Shown: positions 8,738 to 17,494, numbered from the stretch's first letter. The stretch: DNA of 64,000 bases from an uncultured Phascolarctobacterium sp. (GCA_900547415.1 URGS01000003.1:1-64000), one strand, 5' to 3'. A program made the numbers and translations. The notes: a model not told the origin generated them from the letters alone.

Positions 8738-11700
8738 TTGTTAGATGTAAATAACTTTGTGTCTATGCGTATCGGTTTGGCTTCTCCTGACCAGATTAGA
8801 GCCTGGTCCTATGGTGAAGTTAAAAAACCGGAGACCATTAACTATAGAACTCTCAAACCTGAACGTGACGGCCTGTTCTGCGAAAGAATCTTTGGCCCCA
8901 CCAAGGATTGGGAATGTCATTGCGGCAAGTACAAGCGCATCCGCTATAAAGGCATTATCTGCGATAAGTGCGGTGTTGAGGTAACTCGCAGCAAGGTTCG
9001 CCGTGACCGCATGGGTCATATCGAGCTGGCAGCTCCTGTATCCCATATCTGGTACTTCAAGGGTATTCCTAGCCGTATGGGCTTGATTCTTGACATTTCT
9101 CCTCGTAATCTGGAAAAGGTACTGTATTTTGCAAGCTACATTGTTCTGGATCCGGGCGAGACTCCCCTCAGCAAAAAACAACTGCTTAGCGAAAGCGAAT
9201 ATATGGAAGCTCGTGACAAATATGGTGACGGCTTCAAGGTAGGCATGGGTGCTGCTGCTGTTAAGGCTCTGCTGGAGGAAATTGATCTGCAGGGCTTGAC
9301 TGATGAGCTCCGTGTTGAAATGAAGGAGGTAACCGGCCAACGTAAAATTCGTGCTGTTCGCCGCCTTGAGGTTTGCGAAGCATTCCTGAAATCCGGCAAT
9401 CGTCCTGAATGGATGATTATGGATGTAGTACCGGTTATTCCCCCTGAGCTGCGCCCCATGGTGCAGCTGGACGGTGGCCGTTTTGCTACCTCCGACCTGA
9501 ACGATTTGTATCGCCGCGTTATCAACCGTAACAACCGCTTGAAACGTTTGTTAGAGCTGAACGCTCCTGATATCATCGTTCGTAATGAAAAACGTATGCT
9601 GCAGGAAGCAGTAGATGCTCTGATCGACAACGGCCGCCGCGGTCGTCCTGTAACCGGTCCTGGCAACCGTCCTCTAAAATCCCTGTCCGACATGCTCAAG
9701 GGTAAACAAGGCCGTTTCCGTCAGAACTTGTTAGGTAAACGTGTTGACTACTCCGGTCGTTCCGTAATCGTAGTTGGTCCTGAGCTGAAGATGCATCAAT
9801 GCGGTCTGCCTAAGGAAATGGCACTGGAGCTGTTCAAACCCTTCGTAATGAAGCGTTTGGTAAACAGTGAAAAGGCTGGCAATATCAAGAGTGCTAAACG
9901 CATGGTAGAGCGTGCAGACGCAGTTGTATGGGATATTCTGGAAGAGGTAATCAAGGAGCATCCCGTACTTCTGAACCGTGCACCGACCCTGCATAGACTT
10001 GGTATTCAGGCGTTCGAGCCTATTCTGTCCGAAGGCCGTGCAATTAAGCTGCATCCTCTGGTATGTACTGCTTACAACGCAGACTTCGATGGTGACCAGA
10101 TGGCTGTCCATCTGCCCCTGTCCGTAGAGGCTCAGGCTGAAGCACGTATGCTGATGATGTCCGTAAACAACATTCTGGCTCCTAAAGACGGCAAACCGGT
10201 AGCAGTTCCTACCCAGGATATGATTTTGGGTGCTTACTACCTGACCATCATTAAAGAGGGTGCTAAGGGTGAAGGCAAACGCTTCAGCAGCATCGAGGAA
10301 GCACAGCTGGCATACTTCCATCAGGTTGTAGACCTGCAGGCTCTTATCAAGGTTTATGTTCCTAACTCCGAAATCTTTGAAGAGCCTAGCAATGAAGGTG
10401 TAAGCCTGGTAACAACCACCGTAGGTAATACCATTTTCAACGGCGAGCTGCCTGTGGAAATGCGTTACTATCATAAAGAAAAGGATGCCAATGGTAAAGA
10501 AGAATGGCATCTGGGCAAACTGATTGACAAGGGCGAAATGGGTAACCTGGTTGCTAAGGCTCACAAGCTGTATGGCAATCTGGGTACTGCTGAAGTCCTG
10601 GATATCGTTAAAAAGATGGGTTACGACAATGCTTGTAAAGCTGGTATCTCCATCGCAACCTCCGATATTCAGATTCCTGCAGAAAAAGCAGAAATTCTGG
10701 AAGCAACTGAAAAAGAGGTTGACAAGGTTGAGCGTTTGTTCCGCCGCGGCTTGATGAGTGAGGACGAGCGTTATCGTAAGGTTGTAGACCTGTGGACCAA
10801 GACCACTGATAAAGTAACTGAAAAGCTGATGGCTAACACCATGGATAAATTTAATCCTGTGTATATGATGGCTAACTCTGGTGCTCGTGGTAACAAGCAA
10901 CAGATTCGTCAGCTGGCAGGTATGCGTGGTTTGATGGCTGACCCCTCCGGTCGTATTATTGACCGTCCTATCAAGGCAAACTTCCGTGAAGGTCTGACCA
11001 TCTTGGAATACTTTATTTCTACTCACGGTGCTCGTAAAGGCTTGGCCGATACTGCACTGCGTACTGCTGACTCCGGTTACCTGACCCGTCGTCTGGTTGA
11101 CGTTGCTCAGGACGTAATCGTTCGCGAGGACGACTGCGACGTTGTTGGCATGAACCTTGTTAAAGAGCGTAATCGTCTGGCTAAATCTGTTCTGGGCTGT
11201 AGCCAAAACAAAATCCGTGAAAAGGTTATGGGTCGTACTCTGGCATCCGGCATCATGGGTGAAGATGGCAGTCTGATTGCTGAAGCAGATACCAACATTA
11301 CTGAAGAGCTGTTCAATAAGCTGCTGGAGGCTAAGGTTGAGGAAATCAATCTCTACAGCAACGATGATATGAATGGTGATGAAGTAGAAAACGTTCGTAT
11401 TAACATTAGTGAGGAATATGCTCACAAGGTTATGAAGGAAGCAATGATGCACAACTTCAATAATAAAGAGGTTGCTGCTGATATTGTTAACGGCGAAGGC
11501 ACTGTTATGGCAGCTGCTGGTGCTACCATGACTGAAGAAATTATTGATGCTATTCTTGCAGACGGCACTGTTAAGGAAATGCGTATCCGCAACAACGATA
11601 TTGCTGGTATCGAGGTTGAGGCTATTACCGAAGGCAAGAAAGTTGTTGAAAAACTGTATGACCGTATCATTGGCCGTAATCTGGCAGAAAATATCTGCGA

Positions 11701-12718
11701 CGAAAATGGCGAGGTTATCTACCATATTAATGAATATGTTACCGAGGACATGGCGGAACATATCTGCAAGCTGCGTACTAAGGTTAAAATCCGTAGCGTG
11801 CTGACCTGTAAATCCAAGTACGGCGTATGCCGTAAGTGCTATGGCCGCAACCTGGCAACCGGCAAAAACGTTGATGTAGGTGAAGCAGTTGGTACTATCG
11901 CAGCTCAATCCATCGGTGAACCTGGTACTCAGCTGACCATGCGTACCTTCCATACCGGCGGCGTTGCAGGCGGCGATGATATTACTCAAGGTCTGCCTCG
12001 TGTCGAAGAGCTGTTCGAAGCTCGTAAGCCTAAACATCCTGGTATGCTGACTGAAAACAGCGGTATTGTACACATCTCTAATGATGGTGGCAGCCGTCGT
12101 GTAATAGTTACTGGTGCTGATGGCCTAGGCCAGGAATACAGCATTCCTTATGCTGCTAAGCTGGCAGTTGTTGAAGGTCAGGAAATCAACAAGGGCGATC
12201 GCTTGACTGAAGGTTCCCTGAATCCTCATGATGTGCTGCGTATCAGCGGCGTAAAAGCTGCTCAAAACTACCTGGTATCTCAGGTAGTAGGCGTATACCA
12301 ATCTCAAGGTGTAGGTATTAACTCCAAGCATATCGAGGTTATGGTACGTCAAATGATGCGTAAAATCCGCATTGAGGAATCTGGTGATACTACAATGCTG
12401 CCTGGCGAGGACGTTGATGTTGCAGAATTTGAAGAGCAGAATGCAGAGATGCTGGAAACCGGCAGAGAGCCGGCTGAAGGTCGTCCCATTCTCCTTGGTA
12501 TCACCAAGGCTTCTCTGGCAACTGACTCCTTCCTGTCTGCTGCATCCTTCCAAGAAACCACTCGCGTGCTCACCGATGCTGCAATCAAGGGCAAGGTTGA
12601 TCCGTTGCTTGGTCTTAAGGAAAACGTTATTATTGGTAAGCTGATTCCGGCTGGTACTGGCATGAGCCGTTACCGTGATATTAAGGTTAAATACAAATCC
12701 GAAACTCCGGAAGAATAA
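8738..12718 (+). CDS. rpoC: DNA-directed RNA polymerase subunit beta'
   Basis: The catalytic beta' subunit, 1326 residues. The start is TTG 8738 with AAGGGAG at 8721-8727; the protein begins MLDVNNFVSMRIGLASPDQI. The N-terminal zinc site CHCGKYKR...CDKCG, the Mg-binding NADFDGDQMAVH, and the second zinc site with CKSKYGVCRKCYGRN are all present. It is about 130 residues longer than the roughly 1200 usual in Bacillus. The extra length lies between the trigger-loop side (VIVREDDC) and the second zinc site, where a 42-residue module occurs three times (about residues 833-874, 910-952 and 980-1021) instead of once. The rest of the chain is collinear with the family. Confidence 0.99.
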   Translation: MLDVNNFVSMRIGLASPDQIRAWSYGEVKKPETINYRTLKPERDGLFCERIFGPTKDWECHCGKYKRIRYKGIICDKCGVEVTRSKVRRDRMGHIELAAPVSHIWYFKGIPSRMGLILDISPRNLEKVLYFASYIVLDPGETPLSKKQLLSESEYMEARDKYGDGFKVGMGAAAVKALLEEIDLQGLTDELRVEMKEVTGQRKIRAVRRLEVCEAFLKSGNRPEWMIMDVVPVIPPELRPMVQLDGGRFATSDLNDLYRRVINRNNRLKRLLELNAPDIIVRNEKRMLQEAVDALIDNGRRGRPVTGPGNRPLKSLSDMLKGKQGRFRQNLLGKRVDYSGRSVIVVGPELKMHQCGLPKEMALELFKPFVMKRLVNSEKAGNIKSAKRMVERADAVVWDILEEVIKEHPVLLNRAPTLHRLGIQAFEPILSEGRAIKLHPLVCTAYNADFDGDQMAVHLPLSVEAQAEARMLMMSVNNILAPKDGKPVAVPTQDMILGAYYLTIIKEGAKGEGKRFSSIEEAQLAYFHQVVDLQALIKVYVPNSEIFEEPSNEGVSLVTTTVGNTIFNGELPVEMRYYHKEKDANGKEEWHLGKLIDKGEMGNLVAKAHKLYGNLGTAEVLDIVKKMGYDNACKAGISIATSDIQIPAEKAEILEATEKEVDKVERLFRRGLMSEDERYRKVVDLWTKTTDKVTEKLMANTMDKFNPVYMMANSGARGNKQQIRQLAGMRGLMADPSGRIIDRPIKANFREGLTILEYFISTHGARKGLADTALRTADSGYLTRRLVDVAQDVIVREDDCDVVGMNLVKERNRLAKSVLGCSQNKIREKVMGRTLASGIMGEDGSLIAEADTNITEELFNKLLEAKVEEINLYSNDDMNGDEVENVRINISEEYAHKVMKEAMMHNFNNKEVAADIVNGEGTVMAAAGATMTEEIIDAILADGTVKEMRIRNNDIAGIEVEAITEGKKVVEKLYDRIIGRNLAENICDENGEVIYHINEYVTEDMAEHICKLRTKVKIRSVLTCKSKYGVCRKCYGRNLATGKNVDVGEAVGTIAAQSIGEPGTQLTMRTFHTGGVAGGDDITQGLPRVEELFEARKPKHPGMLTENSGIVHISNDGGSRRVIVTGADGLGQEYSIPYAAKLAVVEGQEINKGDRLTEGSLNPHDVLRISGVKAAQNYLVSQVVGVYQSQGVGINSKHIEVMVRQMMRKIRIEESGDTTMLPGEDVDVAEFEEQNAEMLETGREPAEGRPILLGITKASLATDSFLSAASFQETTRVLTDAAIKGKVDPLLGLKENVIIGKLIPAGTGMSRYRDIKVKYKSETPEE

Positions 12719-12731
12719 GCCAATCTAAATT

Positions 12732-12776
12732 AAGCTGCTTGAGCAGTTCCCTTTGGGGCTGCTCGGCAGCTTTTTT
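12732..12776 (+). terminator. Intrinsic terminator of rpoBC
   Basis: AAGCTGCTTGAGCAG (12732-12746) pairs with CTGCTCGGCAGCTT (12759-12772), followed by a T run to 12776. Confidence 0.9.
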
Positions 12777-12810
12777 GTTGGCAGGAAGATAATAAAATAT
12801 AAGCTATACC

Positions 12811-12839
12811 TTTAACGCAGGCCGTAAACATGCTATAAT
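12811..12839 (+). promoter_or_regulatory. Predicted promoter
   Basis: TTTAAC (12811-12816), 17-base spacer, TATAAT (12834-12839) with an extended TGC before it. It lies 26 bases before the next gene. Confidence 0.65.
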
Positions 12840-12865
12840 AAAACAAAAACTTATGGAGAAGAAGA

Positions 12866-13270
12866 ATGCTTATAAAAAAGTTTCCTATACCTACAAGAAT
12901 AGATTATGTACCCTCTCCCTATGAGCCTGATGAGGATGGTGTTCAGGATGTTGGCTACAAGTCCGGCACACTTAGTGACGGACGAGGCTACCGGCTGGAA
13001 TGCTGGCGTATGGACGATATGCTGATGATAACAATAATGTTTTCTGATTTAGCCTTGGAGGGCTATAAGCGTGAGGATATGCCCCTGCTTTTAGAGGGCG
13101 AAGGGCTGGTAAGCTTTTTAGGTGAACGCAGACCTTTGCAGGCAGCACGTACAACTGATGATGCAGGAAATTCTGTGTGGGCCATTAATATGATGCTGCA
13201 AAACAATAAGGGTAAAATTGCGGAGCTGTCCTTGGAGCTGCACAGCTATCGTTCCTTTGGCTTGAAATAG
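12866..13270 (+). CDS. Uncharacterised protein, 134 residues
   Basis: I do not recognise this family. The protein starts MLIKKFPIPTRIDY and has no signal peptide, membrane segment or cysteine motif. It looks like a compact mixed alpha/beta cytoplasmic protein, ending in a predicted helix ELSLELHSYRSFGLK. The start ATG 12866 has GGAGAAG upstream, and a good extended -10 promoter lies before it. Codon use matches the neighbouring genes, so it is likely a real native gene. It sits between rpoC and a small cysteine-rich protein and may be co-transcribed with the latter (30-base gap). Confidence 0.75.
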   Translation: MLIKKFPIPTRIDYVPSPYEPDEDGVQDVGYKSGTLSDGRGYRLECWRMDDMLMITIMFSDLALEGYKREDMPLLLEGEGLVSFLGERRPLQAARTTDDAGNSVWAINMMLQNNKGKIAELSLELHSYRSFGLK

Positions 13271-13299
13271 CCTAAAATAAATTTTGGAGGGAATATACT

Positions 13300-13449
13300 A
13301 TGGAAAAAGAGCGTTGCAATGAGCCAAACTGCACCTGTCCTAAAACTACCTGCCCACGTCACGGCAAATGCTGTGAATGCATCATGAATCATCGTGAGCA
13401 TGGTTCTCTGGTATTCTGTATGAGAGATATTGCTGAAAAACAAAAATAA
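13300..13449 (+). CDS. Small cysteine-rich protein, 49 residues
   Basis: Short protein with eight cysteines in 49 residues: CNEPNCTCPKTTCPRHGKCC, then ECIMNH and VFCMRD. The pattern CPxxxCPRHGxCxxC resembles a family of tiny cysteine-rich proteins found across Clostridia and Negativicutes, possibly metal-binding; the function is unknown. GGAGGG at 13286-13291 lies 8 bases before ATG 13300. An intrinsic terminator follows at once. It may be translated from the same message as the 134-residue protein upstream. Confidence 0.8.
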   Translation: MEKERCNEPNCTCPKTTCPRHGKCCECIMNHREHGSLVFCMRDIAEKQK

Positions 13450-13454
13450 GAAGC

Positions 13455-13486
13455 AGACTGTCGATATTTATTGTCGGCAGTCTTTT
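13455..13486 (+). terminator. Intrinsic terminator
   Basis: AGACTGTCGA (13455-13464) pairs with TCGGCAGTCT (13474-13483), with one wobble, followed by TTTT. Confidence 0.75.
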
Positions 13487-13573
13487 AATATCTATGGCGT
13501 AAAAATTTTAAGCTAAAATTCAGCTGGCTGCTGTAATATGTACTATGAATAAGAGTCAGTGGAGGGTGAGAAA

Positions 13574-14239
13574 ATGAAAATATTACTTGCTGAGGACGAT
13601 TTGAATTTAGGCAAACTCTTAAGCATACTGCTGCGGAAGCGTAATATAGCTGTAACATGGGTTGAAGATGGCGAGGCTGCCTACGAAAAGGTATACAGCG
13701 ATGGCTATGATGTTCTTGTTCTGGACTGGATGATGCCACGCTTAAGCGGTATAGACCTGTGTAAGCGTCTTAGGGAAGAGGAGTATCAGGGAAGCATATT
13801 ACTGCTTACCGCTAAGGATACGGTGGCTGACAAGGTTCAGGGACTTAATGCAGGTGCTGATGACTATCTTGTCAAGCCCTTTGATGTTGAGGAGCTGACA
13901 GCACGTTTAAACGCTCTTAGCCGTCGTCAGGCACAATATATAGAAAATAATATTCATTATGGTGGTTATGTGCTGGAGGCAGGAACCTACTGCTTTATGT
14001 ATGGTGATGCTAGGGTGGAGCTCCGTCCTAGAGAATACAAGCTTTTGGAAATACTGCTGCGTAATAAGGGCCATGTTATGCCCAGAGATGTGCTGCAGGA
14101 CAGAATCTGGGGGCTTGAAAGCAATGTGACCGAAAATAATCTGGATGTACATATTAGAATGCTGCGAAAAAAAATCTTGGAGCTGAATAACGAGGAGCTT
14201 ATTAAGACTATGCGTGGAGTTGGCTATTATGTTGAATGA
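13574..14239 (+). CDS. OmpR-family response regulator
   Basis: Transcription factor of a two-component system, 221 residues. The receiver domain has the acidic pair D8/D9, phosphoacceptor D51 in LVLDWMMPRLSG, T79 and K101 in LVKPFD. The C-terminal winged helix (about 130-221) has LRPREYKLLEILLRNKG and the ENNLDVHIRMLRKK recognition region. Start: ATG 13574 has GGAGGG at 13561-13566, whereas the in-frame GTG at 13559 overlaps that site. The end overlaps the histidine kinase by 11 bases, so the two are translationally coupled. Target genes are unknown; the glycosyltransferase downstream is the obvious candidate. Confidence 0.95.
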   Translation: MKILLAEDDLNLGKLLSILLRKRNIAVTWVEDGEAAYEKVYSDGYDVLVLDWMMPRLSGIDLCKRLREEEYQGSILLLTAKDTVADKVQGLNAGADDYLVKPFDVEELTARLNALSRRQAQYIENNIHYGGYVLEAGTYCFMYGDARVELRPREYKLLEILLRNKGHVMPRDVLQDRIWGLESNVTENNLDVHIRMLRKKILELNNEELIKTMRGVGYYVE

Positions 14240-15524
14240 TGCCTTTGAAGGACTGCGAAAAAGGCTGACAATAATTTATACAGCAATCCTAAGCACCATA
14301 ATAATTGCTATTTTAGCAGTAGCCTATACCTTTATCTGGTGGGAAATCATTAGCCATGAAAAAGATGAGCTGGTGGCACAGGCTTACCATGAGGCTGAGG
14401 AATGGCTTAACAGCGGCGAACTGCCCTGCTCACAGACATCTCTTAAGGACGGCAGTATGTTAGCCTATTTTGTCACTATGGATAATAAGACAGTTATTCT
14501 GGAGCAGCTTGGCAGTGGCCCTCAGGGACGAGCTATTATCAGTCATAGGAATGATTGGCCTAAAAAGCTTGAAGGTACAAGAATTTTAAGAATGCATGGT
14601 GTAGATGCTGTCAATTCTTCTGAACGGTATCGTTATCTTTCTGCAGTAGTGCCTGTCCAGAAGGACAATAATGTTATAGGCAAGCTGTATATGTTCAAAA
14701 ATATTGAATTTTATTATAATGCAGCCTACAAGACATTGTTTATACTGTTGTGCATAGCTCTGCTGTTGGTTTTGGGTGCTGGTGGTATCAGTTACTGGTT
14801 GGCAGGTATTAATATTAGACCAATTAGGAGAATGTACGAAAGGCAAAAGCAGTTTACAGCAGATGCCTCTCACGAAATGCGTACTCCCTTAGCTGTTATA
14901 AGATTAGCTGTCACTGCCCTGCGGGAGGATAATGATAGTAAATACAGCAGCTTTGCCTCTGAATCACTACAGATGCTTAATAATGAAGTGGACAGCATGA
15001 GCAGGCTTACGCGAAGGCTTATGGAGTTGGCACGCAGTGAACAGGAATCTGACAGCCTGCTTACGGAGCGTGTAGACCTTAGTGCTCTATGTGAGAATAC
15101 AGCTGAGCAGCTAAGACTTTTAGCTAAGGAAAAGAGCATAGATTTGGCGGATTTTGTTGAGCCTGAGCTGTATCTTAAGGGCGATGCCGAAGGCTTGAAA
15201 AGATTGCTTATCATTCTTTTGGATAACGCTATTAAGTATTCTGCTGGCGGCAGCAGAATTACTCTGCGTCTGTTTAAGAGCGACAACCAGGTTCATCTTG
15301 AGGTAGCTGACGAAGGCGAGGGAATTAAGGACGATGATAAAAAGCTTGTTTTTGACCGCTTTTATCGCGTGGACAAGGCTCGCAGCCGTAGTCAGGGTGG
15401 GTTTGGTCTAGGCTTGTCTTTGGCTCAAACCATCGCCAAGCAGCATGATGCTGTTATCAGAATTCTTGACAACAATCCTAAGGGTACAATTATGCAGGTT
15501 GTTTTTTCTGAGAAAATGAAATAA
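14229..15524 (+). CDS. Membrane sensor histidine kinase
   Basis: Partner kinase of the regulator just upstream, 431 residues. TM1 is about residues 14-37, an extracytoplasmic sensor domain of about 130 residues follows, and TM2 is about 170-193. HisKA has ADASHEMRTPLAV with H215 as phosphoacceptor. HATPase_c has the N box at LLDNAIKYS (N333), the G1 box DEGEGI (from D361) and the G2 box GFGLGL (391-396). Start ATG 14229 is preferred over the in-frame GTG 14214 because GGAG lies at 14217-14220. The sensor domain shows no motif I can link to a ligand. Confidence 0.94.
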   Translation: MLNDAFEGLRKRLTIIYTAILSTIIIAILAVAYTFIWWEIISHEKDELVAQAYHEAEEWLNSGELPCSQTSLKDGSMLAYFVTMDNKTVILEQLGSGPQGRAIISHRNDWPKKLEGTRILRMHGVDAVNSSERYRYLSAVVPVQKDNNVIGKLYMFKNIEFYYNAAYKTLFILLCIALLLVLGAGGISYWLAGINIRPIRRMYERQKQFTADASHEMRTPLAVIRLAVTALREDNDSKYSSFASESLQMLNNEVDSMSRLTRRLMELARSEQESDSLLTERVDLSALCENTAEQLRLLAKEKSIDLADFVEPELYLKGDAEGLKRLLIILLDNAIKYSAGGSRITLRLFKSDNQVHLEVADEGEGIKDDDKKLVFDRFYRVDKARSRSQGGFGLGLSLAQTIAKQHDAVIRILDNNPKGTIMQVVFSEKMK

Positions 15525-15533
15525 AAATTAATA

Positions 15534-15596
15534 TCCCCTTCAAGCAAGATTAAGAATACAGTTCTATACTGTAAAAAAACTTGAGGGGGATTTTTT
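15534..15596 (+). terminator. Hairpin with T run whose 3' arm is the next gene's ribosome binding site
   Basis: TCCCCTTCAAG (15534-15544) pairs, with one wobble, with CTTGAGGGGGA (15580-15590), and six Ts run straight into ATG 15597. Inside it TACAGT (15557-15562) pairs with ACTGTA (15568-15573). The GAGGGGG needed for translation of the next gene lies in the 3' arm. Confidence 0.65.
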
Positions 15597-17189
15597 ATGT
15601 CGAAGAAATATTGGTTATTTCTCTTATTGGCGGCTGTAACAATACTGTTTATGGGCAACAGTGTCCTTTATGTTACAGACAGCGTGGAGTCTAATTATGC
15701 TTTAACTGCTAAGGAGATGGTACTAAGCGGTGATTGGCTTTCTCCACAAATATATGGACGCTATTGGTTTGACAAACCCATACTATTCTATTGGCTTACA
15801 GCTTTAGGCTTTAAGCTATTTGGCTTTAACGAATTTGGAGCACGTTTTTTTCCGGCAGTGTTCGGATTTGGTGCTATATGTTTGGCTGCCTATGGCGGAA
15901 CAAAGCTATATAACGAGCGAGTAGGCTGGCTTAGTGGCTTTATACTTTTAAGCAGTGTGGAATTTTTTCTGATAAGTAAATCAATTATTACCGATGCAGT
16001 TCTGTTTTTGTTCTTTAGCGCGGCTTTGCTATTCTTTTATCTTGGCTATAGGGAAAATCGTAAAAGCTATTGGTATGCTATGTATATTAGTACTGGCCTA
16101 GCTATATTGACTAAGGGACCTATTGGAGTGCTGCTGCCAGGTATGATTATAGTCTTGTTTTTGCTTTGGCAAAGGGATTGGCAGATATTTAAGAAATGCC
16201 ATTTATTCAGTGGAATACTGCTTTTTAGTGTGGTGGCCTTTCCCTGGTATATTGCTATGTATACTATTCATGGCAGTGAATTTATTAATACCTTCTTTGG
16301 CGTTCACAATTATCTGAGAGCAACTGTATCTGAGCATCCGCGAGATAATGTAATTTATTACTATACATTAGTAAATATTTTGGCTCTATTTCCTTGGTGT
16401 TTGCTCATTCCTTGGGTTTTATGGAGAAGATTGTACGAGCGTAATTATCATATACAGGCAAGAGAAGGCTTTTTGTTGATTTGGATAGGTGCTATATTTT
16501 TCTTCTTTCAAAGTATGGCCACCAAATACATAACCTATACATATCCTTTGCTATTTCCGGCAGCAATTATTCTAGGCCATATATTGGATAAGTATGGAGA
16601 TAAATGTTTATATAAAGGCTTTAATCAGCTATTTGTGGCATTTCTTACCATGCTTGTAGGTAGTGCGTGGTGGTGCAATGTGCAGGGAATTTTGCCAATA
16701 CAGGAGCTATATCTTTTGCCTGTAGGTTTGCTTGTTGGAATTTTACTTTATTATGCTTTTCAGTATATGCAGGTAAAAAAATTCATTGGCGTTGGTTGCA
16801 TTTGCCTATGCTTTTATCTGTCTCTGATATATGCAGTAGCTGTTCCTTTGACAGAGTACAGGTCTGGGAAGGAGCTGGGTTTAACTCTAAAGCTTAACAA
16901 TGTGTCAGAGGTTGGCGCTTATGGTTCCTATCCAACATCAGCAGTATTTTACAGTGATGCTAAAATATATAAGTTGCTTAAGCGCAATGATATTGACAGC
17001 TATAGACCACACGCTATGTCTTGGAGTAGTAAAAACGTAATGCCATTTGCTGTTATGGAAGAAGCTAATTTTGATAGGGTGGCTGTAAAATATAAAAACC
17101 TTAGGGATTTTTATCGGGCTGAGGGCGCCATGTGGCAGCCTGTTGGATACTGCAAGGAATGGATATTACTAGAACATAAAAAATTGTAA
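15597..17189 (+). CDS. PMT/ArnT-family membrane glycosyltransferase
   Basis: Integral membrane glycosyltransferase of 530 residues, with about 11-12 hydrophobic segments. The first extracytoplasmic loop has DSVESNYALTAKEM, with the conserved acidic residue of the GT39/GT83 class, followed by YWFDKPILFYW, the WFDKPP-like motif of ArnT-type enzymes. Such enzymes move a sugar from a polyprenyl phosphate to lipid A or another acceptor on the outer face of the inner membrane. The exact substrate cannot be told from sequence. It sits after a two-component system, an order reminiscent of pmrAB-arnT, but the hairpin at 15534-15596 separates them. Start ATG 15597 follows GAGGGGGA closely. Confidence 0.85.
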   Translation: MSKKYWLFLLLAAVTILFMGNSVLYVTDSVESNYALTAKEMVLSGDWLSPQIYGRYWFDKPILFYWLTALGFKLFGFNEFGARFFPAVFGFGAICLAAYGGTKLYNERVGWLSGFILLSSVEFFLISKSIITDAVLFLFFSAALLFFYLGYRENRKSYWYAMYISTGLAILTKGPIGVLLPGMIIVLFLLWQRDWQIFKKCHLFSGILLFSVVAFPWYIAMYTIHGSEFINTFFGVHNYLRATVSEHPRDNVIYYYTLVNILALFPWCLLIPWVLWRRLYERNYHIQAREGFLLIWIGAIFFFFQSMATKYITYTYPLLFPAAIILGHILDKYGDKCLYKGFNQLFVAFLTMLVGSAWWCNVQGILPIQELYLLPVGLLVGILLYYAFQYMQVKKFIGVGCICLCFYLSLIYAVAVPLTEYRSGKELGLTLKLNNVSEVGAYGSYPTSAVFYSDAKIYKLLKRNDIDSYRPHAMSWSSKNVMPFAVMEEANFDRVAVKYKNLRDFYRAEGAMWQPVGYCKEWILLEHKKL

Positions 17190-17197
17190 AAAACCTC

Positions 17198-17225
17198 TTG
17201 CATTTTAAAAAATCTGTGCTATAAT
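17198..17225 (+). promoter_or_regulatory. Predicted promoter of the glycine riboswitch transcript
   Basis: TTGCAT (17198-17203), 16-base spacer, TATAAT (17220-17225) with extended TGC. Confidence 0.7.
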
Positions 17226-17249
17226 AACGTACATAAGTAAATATTGAGT

Positions 17250-17420
17250 GGATGATGCATATGGGAGAAGGCAATGCCTACCGAAGGAGCAAAACTCTCA
17301 GGTGCTTCGTAAGAAGCGTAAACCGTATGTGGACACAACTCTGGAGAGTCCCTTAAATGGGCGCCGAAGGTGCACGGATGACAACATCCTTATCTCTCAG
17401 GCCAAAGGACAGAGAAATGC
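17250..17420 (+). ncRNA. Tandem glycine riboswitch
   Basis: Two aptamers lie in series. Aptamer 1 holds GGGAGAAGG, CCGAAGGAGCAAAA and CTCTCAGGTGC (17263-17325), then the linker-proximal ACAACTCTGGAGAG (17334-17347). Aptamer 2 holds GCGCCGAAGGTGCA (17361-17374), TCTCTCAGGCCAAAGGACAG (17393-17412) and closing AGAG. This is the known gcvT-type RNA. It lies upstream of a sodium:amino acid symporter and ends 43 bases before a strong terminator, so control is most likely by transcription termination. Whether glycine turns the gene on or off cannot be read here; transporter-linked copies are often off-switches. Confidence 0.92.
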
Positions 17421-17463
17421 TTACGTTATGGTATTTTATTTACCGTTGCGTCATTGACTTTCT

Positions 17464-17494
17464 ACCGGAGTATTTTATTATACTCCGGTTTTTT
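17464..17494 (+). terminator. Riboswitch expression-platform terminator
   Basis: ACCGGAGTAT (17464-17473) pairs perfectly with ATACTCCGGT (17480-17489), followed by six Ts. It lies between the glycine aptamers and the symporter start, so it is the likely decision point. Confidence 0.88.

Noticed and set aside
9731..12073. A 780-codon open frame on the minus strand opposite rpoC
   Set aside because: Same cause as opposite rpoB: third-position bias in the true gene keeps the antisense frame free of stops.
17248..17457. A 69-codon frame inside the riboswitch
   Set aside because: The sequence is fully explained by the conserved glycine aptamers.
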